This document shows, one piece after another, positions 49,502-57,821 of a stretch of DNA of 64,000 bases. The number at the start of each line of letters is the position of its first letter. The stretch's first letter is position 1. This DNA comes from VXRD01 sp965242535 (GTDB taxonomy: Bacteria > Latescibacterota > UBA2968), in assembly GCA_965242535.1 (NCBI GenBank), contig OZ251458.1:1736001-1800000 (forward strand), written 5' to 3'. Made by a program: the position numbers and the translations under genes. The notes beneath the pieces were generated by a model. That model was not told the DNA's origin. It saw nothing but the letters and a program-made list of their open reading frames with translations, and ran no database searches.

Positions 49502-50085
49502 CTCTGAAAATTAAATTATTCTCAATTTTGGTACGTGCAAATCAGTACTGACGTGGCTCGCTTTTCTAAAGCGTTTGGTCCTAAGAAGCCATCTAAAAAT
49601 TATCGGGACCTAACCCCCTAGCCCCCTTTCCTATCAGGAAAGGGGGAATAAAGGCCCTTATTCTTGGGGTTTGACCTGCGAAAAGCGAATGTTTTTGCGA
49701 CTCTCTCAATGGCGGCCCTAGTTTTTAGATGGCTTCTAAAGCATCGTGGGTTGCCTTTGATGCGTTGGCTACGCCTGTGCCTACGGCGTGCGGCGACCTA
49801 CTTTTTTTTTACAGAAAAAAAAAGTAGGCGAGCGGGGTACAACTGCCCGAGCAGTTCAAAAATGCCGCTCTCATGCGCCGAGGGGCTAGCACAGCGCAAA
49901 TCGCTTTTGTAACAACACGACATGCGCCAGCCTGCCAAGGAAGTTGCAACAAGGATGTTGGTTGCGAAATGGACTTGCGCGCTGTGCCTGATGGCTTTCG
50001 TTGATGGGCTTTTGAGAGGGCACGTTTGGCGATGGCTTCTCTGAAGGACCGTGGAACTGCAAAGTGATCCCGATAATGAGTTAGT
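49502..50085. mobile_element. Truncated IS630-like MITE, minus orientation, with nested insertion
   Basis: One end CTCTGAAAATTAAATTATT lies beside TA at 49500-49501. The interior matches the 8549-8977 element in inverse orientation over several hundred bases, including the AACTGC/GCAGTT hairpin with CGAGCGGGGTAC and the T-run/A-run hairpin. The other terminal repeat is missing. This and the nested element account for the 800-bp gap before uppS. Confidence 0.75.
49585..49736. mobile_element. 152-bp MITE nested inside the larger MITE, TAA target duplication
   Basis: Same GAAGCCATCTAAAAA inverted repeats as 38762-38924, flanked by TAA at 49582-49584 and 49737-49739. The uninterrupted site survives at about 8904-8916 (ATGCTTTAGGACC), which shows one TAA only and so proves the insertion and its 3-bp duplication. 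Confidence 0.92.
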
Positions 50086-50165
50086 TGGTACACATGCCGT
50101 CCATCCCCGTTCATACCCGTTTCGCGTGGTTACTTCCTCTCATATCTTCCGCGCTTGCTTCTCGC

Positions 50166-50194
50166 TTGACTTTAATAAATGAAAATGTTACAAT
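50166..50194 (+). promoter_or_regulatory. Promoter of the uppS-cdsA-dxr-rseP operon
   Basis: TTGACT, 17-bp spacer, TACAAT, 45 bp before the uppS ATG. Confidence 0.75.
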
Positions 50195-50238
50195 CTCACA
50201 ACATTTTTTGACGCTTTGAGGCACCAATTTTTTTCGAT

Positions 50239-51063
50239 ATGGCAGACACACTTCTAAATGACGCGCGCAGTTGCACGGCACTTCAGGCCGCGCTCAAAGC
50301 GCGGGGCAATTTGCCACAGCACATTGCGATTATTATGGATGGCAATGGGCGATGGGCGCAACAGCGCGATTTGCGCCGCACGGATGGGCACAGGTCCGCC
50401 CGCGAAACCGTGCGCGATATCGTGCGCGCCTGCGGCGAACTCGAAATTGACATTTTGACCCTGTTCACGTTTGGGACGGACAACTGGCGGCGGCCCTGGA
50501 CAGAGGTCTTGTCCCTGATGCAACTGCTGCGCGATTGCTCGTATCAAGAACTCGACGAGTTGCAGGAAAACGACGTGCGCTTGATCGCAACAGGCGATAC
50601 CGGGCGGCTGGTCAAGCCCTCGCGCGAGGCACTGGAAAAGGCCATTTGCGAAACGGCGGATAACAGCGGGCTAACGCTCAATTTGGTGCTGAGCTACGAT
50701 GGCAAAAGCGACATTCTCCAAGCCGTACAACGCATTGCCCGCGATGTGGCGCAGGGGCGCGTTTCCGCAGACGAGATCGACGCCGAGGCGTTTGCCCAAC
50801 GCCTGTACACGGGCCGCTTGCCCGATCCGGATTTGCTGATTCGCACGAGCGGGGAAGTTCGGTTGAGCAATTTCATGCTCTGGCAATGCGCGTACACGGA
50901 GTTTTGGTTCACCGACGTGCTGTGGCCCGATTTTAAGCGCGAGCATCTGTACGAGGCCATCCGCAGTTATCAAAATCGAGAGCGGCGGTTTGGCAGAACA
51001 GGGGGGCAGTTGCGCGCCGAAATGCGTGCCAAAAAGGGCAATGGGGCCGCGGCCCTCGATTAG
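50239..51063 (+). CDS. uppS: Isoprenyl transferase (undecaprenyl diphosphate synthase)
   Basis: A 274-aa cis-prenyltransferase making the C55 lipid carrier for cell-wall synthesis. IAIIMDGNGRWAQQR holds the catalytic Asp; RTDGHRSARETVRDI and PDPDLLIRTSGEVRLSNFML follow. The usual ST(E)NW motif reads GTDNW, a conservative Glu-to-Asp change in the diphosphate-binding helix. First gene of a membrane-biogenesis operon. Confidence 0.94.
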   Translation: MADTLLNDARSCTALQAALKARGNLPQHIAIIMDGNGRWAQQRDLRRTDGHRSARETVRDIVRACGELEIDILTLFTFGTDNWRRPWTEVLSLMQLLRDCSYQELDELQENDVRLIATGDTGRLVKPSREALEKAICETADNSGLTLNLVLSYDGKSDILQAVQRIARDVAQGRVSADEIDAEAFAQRLYTGRLPDPDLLIRTSGEVRLSNFMLWQCAYTEFWFTDVLWPDFKREHLYEAIRSYQNRERRFGRTGGQLRAEMRAKKGNGAAALD

Positions 51064-51142
51064 CGGCCCGTGGTCAACCCCATCGCCCCGTGCCCGTCCT
51101 AAATCCTGCGATCTTGAACTCCACGTTATCCGAATCCGCCCA

Positions 51143-51220
51143 TCAATCGTCGGGCCAGGCCCCGTGCCCGTCCCAAAGGTGAGGCGCGAGAATGTAGGGA
51201 CAGGCCCCCGTCCCGTCCCA
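51143..51220. repeat. Two degenerate REP-like palindromes
   Basis: CAATCGTCGGGCCAGGCCCC at 51148 and GTAGGGACAGGCCCCCGT at 51196, between uppS and cdsA; arms are less well matched than elsewhere. Confidence 0.65.
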
Positions 51221-51243
51221 TCCCCTTAACCCATGGAGGATTC

Positions 51244-52050
51244 GTGGCAAAGTCCAATCTGGTTCAGCGCGTTGTGGCGGCGGCGGTTTTTGGGCCGGTT
51301 TTACTGGCGCTGTTCTGGGTGGGAGGCTACGGGTTGTTCGCGCTGTGGTGCGGGGTGATCGGCATAGGCGTCTGGGAGTTTTACCGCCTGCTGTGTGGCA
51401 AGGGGTTGCACCCATGGATGGGATTTGGCATTTTTGCAACGCTGTTGTGGTGCGCGTTGGCGTTTTGGGTCGGACGAGATGCTTTCGCGCTGTTTTTTTT
51501 GTGTTTGTCGTTGTCGCTGTTTTGCCTGGCTCTGTTCGACCCATCGGATCATCGCCTGCTCAATGCGGGCGGCACGCTTTTTGGAGTGATCTATGTCGGC
51601 TTTTTGGGCAGTTTTGTGCTCTTGGTGCGCGATGCGCTGCCCGCGGCAGAACGAGGCCCGGGGGCCGTGCTCATTTTGCTCGGGGTTTGGGCCAATGATG
51701 TGATGGCCTATTTTTTTGGCCGGTGGTTTGGCAGGCGGCGTCCCTTTCCCCGCATCAGCCCGGGCAAAACCGAAGCGGGATTTGTCGGCGGGCTTTTGTC
51801 CGCGCTTTTGGTCGTAGGGGTTGGCGCGCGCCTCTTTGGCCCGTTCGACGTGGCGCAAAGCCTCGCGCTCGGCCTCCTCATCGGCATTGGCGCGCCGCTG
51901 GGCGACCTCGTGGAATCCATGATCAAACGCGCGATGGATGTCAAAGATACCTCCGCGCTGATCCCGGGCCACGGCGGGGTGCTGGATCGCTTCGACAGTC
52001 TGTTTTTCGTCTTTCCACTCGTTTATCTCTATTTGCAATGGCTAGGATAA
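51244..52050 (+). CDS. cdsA: Phosphatidate cytidylyltransferase
   Basis: A 268-aa multi-helix inner-membrane enzyme forming CDP-diacylglycerol from phosphatidic acid and CTP. The C-terminal signature LVESMIKRAMDVKDTSALIP followed by GHGGVLDRFDSL is diagnostic. GTG start at 51244 after GGAGG. The next gene overlaps its 3' end by 13 bp. Confidence 0.94.
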   Translation: MAKSNLVQRVVAAAVFGPVLLALFWVGGYGLFALWCGVIGIGVWEFYRLLCGKGLHPWMGFGIFATLLWCALAFWVGRDAFALFFLCLSLSLFCLALFDPSDHRLLNAGGTLFGVIYVGFLGSFVLLVRDALPAAERGPGAVLILLGVWANDVMAYFFGRWFGRRRPFPRISPGKTEAGFVGGLLSALLVVGVGARLFGPFDVAQSLALGLLIGIGAPLGDLVESMIKRAMDVKDTSALIPGHGGVLDRFDSLFFVFPLVYLYLQWLG

Positions 52051-53210
52051 AGCGCGTTGCCCTTTTGGGATCGACAGGCTCTATCGGCACAAATGCACTG
52101 CGCGTGTTGAAGGGCCTGCCCGACCGGTTTGAACTGGTGAGTTTGTGCGCGGGGCGCAACGCCGAGTTGCTCTGCAAACAAGCCGAGCACTGGCGCCCAA
52201 AGCGCGTTTGCATCGACCGGGGCGCGAAAGCCGTGCGGCCGCGGCTGGCGCCGTTGGGCATCGAGGTGCTCGAAGGGCGTTCGGGTCTGCGGGAACTCGC
52301 GGTGGATCCAGACGTGGATTTGGTGATCAATGGCCTGGCCGCAGGCGTGGGATTGCGCCCGACTGTGGCGGCGGTGCGCGCCGGCAAGGATGTGGCGATT
52401 GCCAATAAGGAGACGCTGGTTGTCGCCGGGCATCTGCTCACGGCTTGGGCGCGACAGACGGGGGCGACCTTGCTCCCCATCGACAGCGAGACCACGCCCC
52501 TGTGGCAATGGCTGCAAGAGACAGATCCAGGCGATATCAAGCGCATCGTATTGCCCGCGTCGGGCGGCCCGTTTTTTGAACACACGCGAGAACAGATGGC
52601 CGACGTGTCCCGCGCCGAGGCCCTCGACCATCCCACTTGGCAGATGGGGCCGAAGATTACGATAGACTCGGCCACGCTGATGAACAAGGGCTTTGAGGTG
52701 ATCGAAGCGCGGTGGTTTTTGGATTTGCCGGTGTCCAAGATCGATGTGATTATCCACCGGCAGTCGATCGTGCATTGTTTGGTCGAGTACGTGGATGGCG
52801 GGATGATGGCGCACATGAGCACGCCCGACATGAGGTTGCCCATTCAGCAAGCGCTCTTGCATCCGCAAAGATTGCCCACGCAGGTCGAACCCCTGGATCT
52901 CGCGCGGGTCCGCACGTTGAGTTTTTTCCCCCCGGATACCGCGCGTTTTCCCTGCCTGCAACTGGCGTATCGGGCCATTGAACAGGGCGGCACGGCACCT
53001 GCGGTGCTCAATGCGGCCAACGAGGTTGCGGTGTACGCCTTTCTCGATGGGCGCATCGGGTTTCTCGATATTCCGCATGTGATCGACCGAGCATTGGATG
53101 AGCCCGAAGCCCATCGAGACGCCGATACCCTCGAGGCGATTTTTGAAGCGGACCGCTGGGGGCGCGTCCGCGCCAATGCGCTGATTCGTTCACTCGCATC
53201 GCAGAAATGA
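52038..53210 (+). CDS. dxr: 1-deoxy-D-xylulose-5-phosphate reductoisomerase
   Basis: A 390-aa enzyme of the MEP isoprenoid pathway converting DXP to MEP with NADPH. GSTGSIGTNALRVL binds NADPH; VAIANKETLVVAG, LLPIDSE (metal Asp/Glu), LPASGGPF, and MNKGFEVIEARWF follow. The residue after SE is Thr rather than the usual His of SEHNA, a variation to note. The ATG at 52038 lies in the cdsA 3' end and gives the family N-terminus; the longer frame is spurious. Confidence 0.94.
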   Translation: MARIKRVALLGSTGSIGTNALRVLKGLPDRFELVSLCAGRNAELLCKQAEHWRPKRVCIDRGAKAVRPRLAPLGIEVLEGRSGLRELAVDPDVDLVINGLAAGVGLRPTVAAVRAGKDVAIANKETLVVAGHLLTAWARQTGATLLPIDSETTPLWQWLQETDPGDIKRIVLPASGGPFFEHTREQMADVSRAEALDHPTWQMGPKITIDSATLMNKGFEVIEARWFLDLPVSKIDVIIHRQSIVHCLVEYVDGGMMAHMSTPDMRLPIQQALLHPQRLPTQVEPLDLARVRTLSFFPPDTARFPCLQLAYRAIEQGGTAPAVLNAANEVAVYAFLDGRIGFLDIPHVIDRALDEPEAHRDADTLEAIFEADRWGRVRANALIRSLASQK

Positions 53211-53219
53211 GGTTTCCCA

Positions 53220-54518
53220 ATGATCGATCTACTCTATTTCATATTCGTGTTGGGCGTGCTGGTGTTCGTCCACGAACTCGGGCATTTTTTGGTGGCGAAA
53301 AAATCGGGTATCCGCGTCGAAATATTTTCCCTCGGCTTCCCGCCCAAGGCCGCGGGCATGAAAATCGGCGAGACCGAATACTGTCTCTCCTGGCTCCCCC
53401 TGGGCGGATACGTCAAGATGGCGGGCATGGACGATTTTGGCCGCGAAGAGGGCGAGGGCAAGCCCTGGGAATTTCAGTCAAAGCCGCGCTGGATTCAAAT
53501 GGCGGTGCTCGTTGCCGGGCCGATGATGAATTTCATTTTGGGCTTCGTGCTCTTGCTCCTCATGCGGATGGCCGCGGGCGAATACGCTTTTATGGACGAT
53601 TCGCGCGTGGGCGAGGTAAAGCCGAACTCGCCGTTTTACGCGGCCGGGATCCGGCCGGGCGACCGCATTTTGACCGTTGGCGATACCCCGGTGAATGACT
53701 GGGAGGGAATGACCGATGCGTTTCTCCAAAATGCCGGCAAGGTCGTCTCTATCGAGGTCGAGCGCGTCCCCGAACGGTTGTCGCTCTCCCTCGATTTGAC
53801 CTCGCCACCGCTCCCCGACGGGCCGGGCCTCGGGCACTATATCACCACGGAGGTCGGCGGGGTGCTACCCGGCGCGCCCGCATCGGAAATCGGCTTGCAA
53901 CCGGGCGATGTGATCGAATCGGTCAATGGCGTGAAGGTGGCGATGTGGTGGGAGATGAGCCGCGAGATTTCCTCGCAGCCAGGCGTGAACATGCCCTTGA
54001 CTTGGCGGCGCGATGGCGAGGAAATGACCGCGTGGATTACGCCCGCTACCCACGTGATCAATGGCGAGACCGTGGGGCGCATCGGCATTGAGCAGGCGAT
54101 CGAGCGCAATCCCATTCCCTTTTTCAAAGCCGTGAGCCGCAGCGCGACGGAAACCGTCAATTTGTCGATGCTCATCGTCGGATTCGTCAAGGGCTTGGTC
54201 GTGGGGGAACAATCCAGCCGGGATCTGGCCGGCCCCGTTGGGATTTTTCAGTTGGTGGGCATCAGCGCCGAGCGCGGTATTTCCCATTTCCTATGGTTTA
54301 TGGCCATGCTCAGCATCAACTTGGGCATTCTCAACCTGTTGCCCATTCCCGCGCTCGATGGCGGCCATCTCACCTTGCTCACCATCGAAGGCATTATCCG
54401 CCGAGATTTGTCTGCGCGCAACAGAATGCGGTTGCAACAGGTCGGATTTGCGTTTGTGCTCTTTCTGCTCATTTACGTGACCTTCAACGACATCGGTCGC
54501 ATTTCCGGCTGGTACTAA
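53220..54518 (+). CDS. rseP: Site-2 intramembrane metalloprotease, RseP type
   Basis: A 432-aa inner-membrane protease. The HExxH zinc site appears in VFVHELGHFLVAKK at the first helix; two periplasmic PDZ domains occupy about residues 120-290 (for example SPFYAAGIRPGDRILTVG and IGLQPGDVIESVNG); the NxxPxPxLDGG motif is in LNLLPIPALDGGHL near the C-terminus. It cleaves anti-sigma factors and signal-peptide remnants. It follows dxr by 9 nt. Confidence 0.95.
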   Translation: MIDLLYFIFVLGVLVFVHELGHFLVAKKSGIRVEIFSLGFPPKAAGMKIGETEYCLSWLPLGGYVKMAGMDDFGREEGEGKPWEFQSKPRWIQMAVLVAGPMMNFILGFVLLLLMRMAAGEYAFMDDSRVGEVKPNSPFYAAGIRPGDRILTVGDTPVNDWEGMTDAFLQNAGKVVSIEVERVPERLSLSLDLTSPPLPDGPGLGHYITTEVGGVLPGAPASEIGLQPGDVIESVNGVKVAMWWEMSREISSQPGVNMPLTWRRDGEEMTAWITPATHVINGETVGRIGIEQAIERNPIPFFKAVSRSATETVNLSMLIVGFVKGLVVGEQSSRDLAGPVGIFQLVGISAERGISHFLWFMAMLSINLGILNLLPIPALDGGHLTLLTIEGIIRRDLSARNRMRLQQVGFAFVLFLLIYVTFNDIGRISGWY

Positions 54519-54568
54519 AAAAAGAACGCGAAAAAAATCACGACAGCGAAAAGAGGAGACACACAATC

Positions 54569-56065
54569 ATGGCGAACGCCGAGACGCCCGATGAGAAGCG
54601 ATCCTCCCCGAAAGTTCAGTCCAAAATTCGAAGATCGTTCGTCGCGCTACGCGACAGGGGCCCGCTACTTCTGTTCGCGATTGCACTGATGCTAGCGGCA
54701 TTTGCAGGCGGCGTATATGTCCACAGACAAAAGGTGTTTCCGTACGACCTTTTAAGATCTGCCTACAAGACCGGTAAAACGCTGTTTGCCATGTATATGG
54801 AAGATGAAATCTCCCCCGCATTCCGAGCGATGAACTTCGTGGATATCAGTCCCGACAGTGTGGAAGGGCGTCGCTTTGAATTCATCGGTGCCGATACCCT
54901 CGTCGATCCGATCCTCGTTTTGGGAGGTGCGGATCATTTCGCCGAATATTGCCCCGGCGCCCGAGGTTGTCTCGCGGTCGAGTACGCTGGCCGAGGGGAA
55001 GTGCGGCACGCGTACCCGTACCGTCCCGATGAGTTCGAGAACGCGCCCATCAGCGTCGACTTTCCCCATGAGCAGATGCCAGGGTTACAGCCTCTTTATT
55101 TGTTTAAATTCCGTGGTGTATCCCGGTATTCAAACGGCGATCTGTTGATCGTTTTTGAATTTTACCATAGTTTTCCATTCGCAGGTATCGTGGCGCGCAT
55201 CGACCGCGATGGTCATGTGATCTGGTATCGCCGGGACTATAGCCATCATGTGCCGTATATAACCGATGGCGATACTATTCTGGTCCCAAGTCTAAGGGTT
55301 GGCGAAGGGCCAATCGAATTCAAGGCCAAAAATGGCCGAACATTCCATTTGACCAAAAATAAAAATCAAAAGTACTACAATGATTTCGTACACATCCTTG
55401 ACGGGAAAGGGCGGCTTCTCAAAGCGATTTCCATATTTGACGCGATCCTCGAATCCCCGTATGCTCTGTCTCTGTATTACTCGGATGCCATCGATCCGAC
55501 GCATCTCAACTTTGTCCACAAACTGCGGGAAGATGCCGGCGGCGTGACGGGCATCGCGCCGGGCGATCTCGTGGTTTCTCTGCGAAATCTAAGCGCGTTC
55601 GGCATTCTAGATGGCAAAAGCCATCGGTTGAAGAAGCTGGTGCGCGGCGGATTCTTCCAGCAGCACAGCGTCACGCATCTCGAAGGGGCCAAGTTTCTCA
55701 TGCTCGACAACTGGGGTGGCGATGGCATTCAAGGCCCGTCTCGGTTGCTCATGGTCAATTTGGCGAATGGCGAGGAGACCACCATTTTCCCAAATGACGG
55801 GACGCCCGAACATCTGCGCGATATGTTTTCACATACAGGAGGGCATATTTCCATTTCCCCGGATCGCCGGCGGTGCATCGTTACATTCTATAGAAAGGGA
55901 AAAGCCATCGAAGTTCGGCTTGCCGATGGTGTTGTGCTCGCCGCGTTCACCAATTTACACGACATGTCGCATGTGAATGCGTTGCCCGATGAGAGAAAGA
56001 CCAAGGCCGTGCGGTACTGGTTAAACTGCGTGAAATACATCAACCACGATGGAGTGAGCAGATGA
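54569..56065 (+). CDS. Membrane-anchored arylsulfotransferase-like protein, copy 1
   Basis: A 498-aa protein with one N-terminal membrane helix (LLLFAIALMLAAFAGGVYV at about residues 31-52) and a large exported domain. The repeat pattern of a beta-propeller is visible (GDLLIVFEFYHS, ILDGKGRLLKAIS, GGFFQQHSVTH then AKFLMLDNWG), resembling the arylsulfotransferase (ASST) fold. Classical ASSTs move sulfate from phenolic esters without PAPS. The start follows AGAGGAG. Its stop overlaps the next gene by ATGA. Confidence 0.68.
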   Translation: MANAETPDEKRSSPKVQSKIRRSFVALRDRGPLLLFAIALMLAAFAGGVYVHRQKVFPYDLLRSAYKTGKTLFAMYMEDEISPAFRAMNFVDISPDSVEGRRFEFIGADTLVDPILVLGGADHFAEYCPGARGCLAVEYAGRGEVRHAYPYRPDEFENAPISVDFPHEQMPGLQPLYLFKFRGVSRYSNGDLLIVFEFYHSFPFAGIVARIDRDGHVIWYRRDYSHHVPYITDGDTILVPSLRVGEGPIEFKAKNGRTFHLTKNKNQKYYNDFVHILDGKGRLLKAISIFDAILESPYALSLYYSDAIDPTHLNFVHKLREDAGGVTGIAPGDLVVSLRNLSAFGILDGKSHRLKKLVRGGFFQQHSVTHLEGAKFLMLDNWGGDGIQGPSRLLMVNLANGEETTIFPNDGTPEHLRDMFSHTGGHISISPDRRRCIVTFYRKGKAIEVRLADGVVLAAFTNLHDMSHVNALPDERKTKAVRYWLNCVKYINHDGVSR

Positions 56066-57582
56066 TCGTCGAAACGACCGCAAAACTCGCCAACGGCGAC
56101 CCGCCTTTCACCGAGACGCCCGATGAGCAACCATCCGCCCCGGAAGTTCAGTCTAAATTCGTTGCGTTGCTCAACCGGGGCCCGTTGCTTCTGTTCGCGA
56201 TTGCACTGATGTTGGCGGCATTTGCAGGCGGCGTATATGTCCACAGGCAAAAGGTGTTTCCATACGACCTTTTAAGATCCGCCTATAAGACCGGTAAAAC
56301 GCTGTTTGCCGTGTATATAGAAGGTGAGGTCTCCCCCGCATTCCGAGCGATGAACTTCGTGGCTATCAGCCCCGATAGTGTGGAAGCGCGTCGCTTTGAA
56401 TTCATCGGTGCCGATACCCTGGCCAATCCGATCCTCGTTGCGGGAGGTCTGGAGCGTTTCGCCGAATATTGTCCCGGCGCCCGAGGTTGTCTCGCGGTCG
56501 AGTACGCGGGTCGAGGGGAAGTGCGGCACGCCTACCCGTACCGTCCCGATGAGTTCGAGAACGGCCCCATCATCGTTTCCCTCCCCTACGAGCAACCCTT
56601 TGGGCTCCCGTTTTTTTCTGCTGCTTATCCAGCTGGTATATCCCGGTATTCAAACGGCGACTTGTTGATCGTTTTCCAATCCCAACACAGTTTTCCTTAT
56701 GGCGGCGGCGTGGCGCGCATCGACCGCGATGGTCGAGTGATCTGGTACCGCCGAGACTATAGCCATCATCGTCCGTATATGACCGATGGGGACATTGCTT
56801 TGGTCCCTGGCATGAGGATTGGCGAAGGGGCAATTGAGATCGAATTGAAAAATAAAGAACGCACTGTTTGGACATCGGGTTGTCAAGATGGAAAATTCTA
56901 TCGTGATTTCGTACACATCCTTGACGGGAAGGGACGACTTATCAAAGCGATTTCCATACTTGACGCGATTCTCGAATCCCCGTATGCGGCCGCGCTATAC
57001 CATATCAATATCGGAGATTCTTGCGATCCGACGCATCTCAATTTTATTCATCAACTGCGGGAAAATGTCGACGACGTGGCGGGTATTGAACCGGGCGACC
57101 TCGTGGTTTCTCTCCGGTCCCTGAGCGCGTTCGGCATTATAGATGGCAAAAGCCATCGGTTGAAGAAATTGGTACGCGGCGGATTCTTTCGGCAACACAG
57201 CGTCACGCATTTCGAAGGGGCCAAGTTTCTCATGTTCGACAACTGGGGTGGCGATGGCATTCACGGTCCGTCTCGGTTGCTCATGATCGATTTGGCGAAT
57301 GGCGAGGAGACCACCATTTTCCCGAATGACGGGACGCCTGAACATCTGCGCGATATGTTTTCAAGAGCAGGAGGGCATGTTTCCATTTCCCCAGATCGCC
57401 GGCGGTGCATCGTTGTATTCCATGAGAAAATAGCCGTCGAAGTTCGGCTTGCCGATGGTGCGGTGCTCGCCGCGTTCACCAATTTACACGACATGTCGCA
57501 CTTGAATGCATTGCCCGATGAGAAAAAGGCCAAGGCCATGCGGTTCAGGTTAAAGGACGTGAGATATATAAAAAAGGAGTGA
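56062..57582 (+). CDS. Membrane-anchored arylsulfotransferase-like protein, copy 2 (chimeric N-terminus)
   Basis: A 506-aa paralogue of the preceding gene, with highly similar DNA over nearly its whole length, so a recent tandem duplication. Its first 13 residues MIVETTAKLANGD are not those of copy 1 but of the small membrane protein at 57587 (MIVETTAKLASGD). This suggests that duplication of a two-gene unit was followed by deletion that fused the small gene's start to the second paralogue. Confidence 0.7.
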   Translation: MIVETTAKLANGDPPFTETPDEQPSAPEVQSKFVALLNRGPLLLFAIALMLAAFAGGVYVHRQKVFPYDLLRSAYKTGKTLFAVYIEGEVSPAFRAMNFVAISPDSVEARRFEFIGADTLANPILVAGGLERFAEYCPGARGCLAVEYAGRGEVRHAYPYRPDEFENGPIIVSLPYEQPFGLPFFSAAYPAGISRYSNGDLLIVFQSQHSFPYGGGVARIDRDGRVIWYRRDYSHHRPYMTDGDIALVPGMRIGEGAIEIELKNKERTVWTSGCQDGKFYRDFVHILDGKGRLIKAISILDAILESPYAAALYHINIGDSCDPTHLNFIHQLRENVDDVAGIEPGDLVVSLRSLSAFGIIDGKSHRLKKLVRGGFFRQHSVTHFEGAKFLMFDNWGGDGIHGPSRLLMIDLANGEETTIFPNDGTPEHLRDMFSRAGGHVSISPDRRRCIVVFHEKIAVEVRLADGAVLAAFTNLHDMSHLNALPDEKKAKAMRFRLKDVRYIKKE

Positions 57583-57586
57583 GTAG

Positions 57587-57820
57587 ATGATCGTTGAAAC
57601 GACCGCAAAACTCGCCAGCGGCGACCTGCCTTTGGTCGTCGCTTATATCGGCCTCGGCCCAGGGCTGGCATCCATCGGTGCCCTGCTGGTCGTTGGCGGG
57701 ACCGTAATCACCATGCTCGTCGGCCTCGTCTGGTATCCGATCAAGCAGGTGCTCCGCAAGATGAGAGCGCGGCGGGCAAACGAGACGCCAGACGACGAGC
57801 CACAGTCGTCGACTGACTAG
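57587..57820 (+). CDS. Small membrane protein (77 aa)
   Basis: Not recognised. After MIVETTAKLASGD there are two hydrophobic stretches (LGPGLASIGALLVVGGTVI and MLVGLVWYPIKQVL) and a basic then acidic tail ending NETPDDEPQSSTD. It follows copy 2 by 4 nt and is followed by the sulfotransferase by 1 nt, so it is a member of the sulfation-type operon. Confidence 0.7.
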   Translation: MIVETTAKLASGDLPLVVAYIGLGPGLASIGALLVVGGTVITMLVGLVWYPIKQVLRKMRARRANETPDDEPQSSTD

Positions 57821-57821
57821 C

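Noticed and set aside
51723..52037. Long N-terminal extension of dxr
   Set aside because: The extension overlaps cdsA out of frame and does not resemble dxr; the ATG at 52038 gives the conserved GSTGSIG start.
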